DNA of 5,492 nucleotides from an uncultured Prevotella sp. (GTDB taxonomy: Bacteria > Bacteroidota > Bacteroidia > Bacteroidales > Bacteroidaceae), in the NCBI GenBank assembly GCA_938023885.1, contig CALJCU010000101.1:1-5492 (forward strand), in the 5' to 3' direction. Below the pieces are notes generated by a model, which did not search any database, was not told the origin of the DNA, and saw nothing but the letters and a program-made list of their open reading frames with translations. This document shows positions 3,486 to 5,492 of this stretch, piece by piece (position 1 is the first letter of the stretch; every line of letters starts with the position of its first letter). Position numbers and translations under genes: made by a program.

Positions 3486-5492
3486 TTATTCGTCTTTCAG
3501 GTATTTCACAGGGTTGTCATTCGCCACACGATGGCAGTTCAGCATCATAGTCACCAATACGATGAGCAGGATAACGATCATCATAATCAGGAATATCCAG
3601 GGCGAGAGCGTGATGCGTTGCGTGAAATTCCGCAGCCACTGGACAGCAATCATCCATGCGCCGACAGCCCCCACTGCCACACTCAGCGCAGCCAAAGGCA
3701 GCATGTTCCCGATGAACATCCGCAGGATGTCCGTCACCGTGGCACCGTTCACCTTTCTGATAGCAATCTCTTTGCTGCGGCGGCTCACCTCGTCGCTTGT
3801 GTAGCCCACAAGCCCAAAGAGGGCAATGATGAGCACCACAAGTCCACCCACAAGGATACCATTGCGGAAGTTCTTCTGCTGGGTGTACTGATTGCCGTAT
3901 TCCACGGCATAGCTTCTCACATAGATCTTCTTGCCGGGGAACATCCGCTCGGCTTTCTCCTGCATGCGTTGTATCAGGTCGGGTGTGAGGTTGTTGGTCT
4001 TGACCAGCATATTCTCCTCCGTGTGAGGACTGTAGAACAGCATCGAGGGCCTGTTCATATCGTCGGCATGATTGGCTCCACCGAGCTGTATGTCGTGATA
4101 CACGCCTACAATGGTCATCGCAGGATGGAGCGAGTCGCAATGCTCAGTGATGGAGATGCGCTTGCCCACCACGCCGTCTTTCCAGTGCGCCATGGTGGCG
4201 AGTTTGCGGGCGAAGGCTTGATCCACCATCACCTGCCAGTTACTGTCGGATCGGTCGGTGAAAAAGGTGCCTTGCACGATGGGCAGATTCATCAACCGGA
4301 AGAAGCCTCCGTCCACACTGTAAAGGTCGGTAGCGTTGAACCGGCTCTTCGGACTGCCTGGCAGCATGACATCGTTGCCGGATCCGAACCACTCATCGAT
4401 AGGCAACTGGTGGGCAGAGGCAGTGAGCTGCACTTCCGGCATGCGGCGGAGCTCGGTCAGCAGGTCATGCCGCTGGTCAGCACTCACACCCTGCACATTG
4501 ATGATGGCGACATTGCTGTAGTCATAGCCGGGATTGAACATTAGCACCTTATTATATTGCAGGTTGATCACTGCCAGCAACGAGAGCATCAATCCCACAA
4601 CGACAAACTGCACGGCAAGCAGTCCCAACTTCCAGTGACGGCGGTTCTCCTGCCAGCCTCTGAAAGCGGCTGTCACCAGCGTATGGTTGTAGAGCCAGCC
4701 CGGTACCAGGCCGCCCACAGCAAGGACGGCAACGATGATGAGTACGAGAATCCACGAGCCACGATTGAAGAGCAGGGTGGTGACGGGTGCTGAGAGAAAT
4801 GCTCCAATGCTGCCCTTGCACAGCAGGACCAGCACAGCAGCGAGGATGACGGAAAGACCTACATGCACAGTGGCCTCCGTCATCATCTGTCCATAGATGT
4901 TCCGTCGCTCGGCACCGAAGCATTTTCTGACCGCCATCTCACGGCTGCGTCCCACGATATTGCTGATGACGATGAGCAGATAGTTCATCACCGAAGAGAA
5001 CAACAGCACGAAGGCCACGATGCAAAGTATCCACTTCATCATCTTCACGTAAGGGTCACTGGTGTAGTTGTCGTTCAGCGTCTGAAACGTATAGTTGAAC
5101 TTCACGCCGGCTTTCTGCAGCTCCTTCACAGGCAGGTTGTCCTGCATCATCTTCTGCACGTAGGGCTGCAGCTCTTCGGCATCATGTCCTTTTACCAGTC
5201 GGATATAGGAGTGATAAGAGTCGTTTCCCATCCAGTTGTTGCGCCCGTCGTAGGAGAACTGTCCGATGGAGCAGAGCGACAGCAAGGCGTCTTGTCCGTG
5301 CAGCGAGGAGCCCCAGGGAAAAGCTTCGTAGACCCCGGCGATGGTGAAGGTCACGCCCGGCGTGTCATCGATGGTGAAATGACGGCCTACCACATTACCG
5401 CCGATACGCTTTGCGAGGTCGGAGCTGACGAGCACCTGGTTTTTCGTCGACAGAGCCTGCTTGGCATTGCCCACGAGGATGCGGCGGGGGAA
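3486..5492 (-). CDS. MacB/FtsX-type ABC transporter permease, N terminus beyond window
   Basis: 668 residues are visible, and the frame runs open through the window edge (FPRRILVGNAKQALS...). The GTG at 5472-5474 is therefore an internal valine, not the start. Bacteroidota permeases of this double type are commonly near 780-800 residues, so roughly 110-140 residues, including the first membrane helix, should lie outside. Numbered from the visible start: the rest of the first periplasmic MacB-type domain (1-148); first FtsX unit with membrane helices at about 151-177, 207-230 and 246-268; membrane helix at about 290-310; second periplasmic domain (about 316-535); second FtsX unit with helices at about 544-564, 594-618 and 631-651. 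Each FtsX unit has the cytoplasmic coupling motif, SREMAVRKCFGAERR (183-197) and SRRSKEIAIRKVNGAT (570-585). The C terminus, NDNPVKYLKDE, is typical. It should form a complex with the ATPase encoded next; substrate unknown. The stop TAA is at 3486-3488. GC content looks higher here than in the left half of the window. Confidence 0.93.
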   Translation of the reverse strand, partial: FPRRILVGNAKQALSTKNQVLVSSDLAKRIGGNVVGRHFTIDDTPGVTFTIAGVYEAFPWGSSLHGQDALLSLCSIGQFSYDGRNNWMGNDSYHSYIRLVKGHDAEELQPYVQKMMQDNLPVKELQKAGVKFNYTFQTLNDNYTSDPYVKMMKWILCIVAFVLLFSSVMNYLLIVISNIVGRSREMAVRKCFGAERRNIYGQMMTEATVHVGLSVILAAVLVLLCKGSIGAFLSAPVTTLLFNRGSWILVLIIVAVLAVGGLVPGWLYNHTLVTAAFRGWQENRRHWKLGLLAVQFVVVGLMLSLLAVINLQYNKVLMFNPGYDYSNVAIINVQGVSADQRHDLLTELRRMPEVQLTASAHQLPIDEWFGSGNDVMLPGSPKSRFNATDLYSVDGGFFRLMNLPIVQGTFFTDRSDSNWQVMVDQAFARKLATMAHWKDGVVGKRISITEHCDSLHPAMTIVGVYHDIQLGGANHADDMNRPSMLFYSPHTEENMLVKTNNLTPDLIQRMQEKAERMFPGKKIYVRSYAVEYGNQYTQQKNFRNGILVGGLVVLIIALFGLVGYTSDEVSRRSKEIAIRKVNGATVTDILRMFIGNMLPLAALSVAVGAVGAWMIAVQWLRNFTQRITLSPWIFLIMMIVILLIVLVTMMLNCHRVANDNPVKYLKDE

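Noticed and set aside
3531..4544. Long plus-strand open frame (337 codons) opposite the permease gene
   Set aside because: It lies wholly antisense to a well-recognised permease. Its translation is rich in His, Gln and Asp with no domain, and long antisense frames are expected opposite GC-rich coding sequence.
5472..5474. GTG as the permease start codon
   Set aside because: The frame remains open upstream to the window edge, and the upstream residues continue the periplasmic domain, so it is an internal valine.

Overview
The window looks like chromosomal DNA of a Bacteroidota bacterium, probably Prevotella-like. Two intergenic promoters match the Bacteroidota consensus (-33 TTTG or TTG, 19-20 nt spacer, -7 TAnnTTTG). 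Start codons have A-rich leaders rather than Shine-Dalgarno sites. Both secreted proteins have signal peptides ending in a Ser-Gln motif typical of the phylum. The genus is an inference; no marker gene is present.

Layout from left to right. Positions 1-104 are a short edge segment without a supported gene. On the minus strand come a predicted beta-barrel outer-membrane protein resembling DUF481/YdiY (105-890) and, upstream of it, a small secreted coiled-coil protein (1025-1441). Their 134-bp gap carries two hairpins, one of them a perfect 13-bp inverted repeat. A 372-bp divergent intergenic region follows, with a strong promoter at each end and a GC-rich, hairpin-forming island between them. 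On the plus strand is a DUF421/YetF-family inner-membrane protein (1814-2524). It converges on a minus-strand ABC transporter operon: an ATP-binding subunit (2782-3456), preceded 29 bp upstream by a large MacB/FtsX-type permease (3486-5492) cut off at its N terminus by the window edge. The 257-bp convergent gap holds a roughly 101-bp segment bounded by 18-bp near-perfect inverted repeats, which looks like a MITE or a degenerate IS remnant.

The genes fall into independent units with envelope themes: an outer-membrane protein and a periplasmic coiled coil, a YetF-like membrane protein, and a MacB-type ABC pair that probably works as one complex. I see no CRISPR array, rRNA, tRNA, intact transposase or defence system, and no convincing new biological system. 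The most useful leads are the possible MITE, the structured divergent intergenic region, and the two palindromes overlapping or adjoining the promoters.
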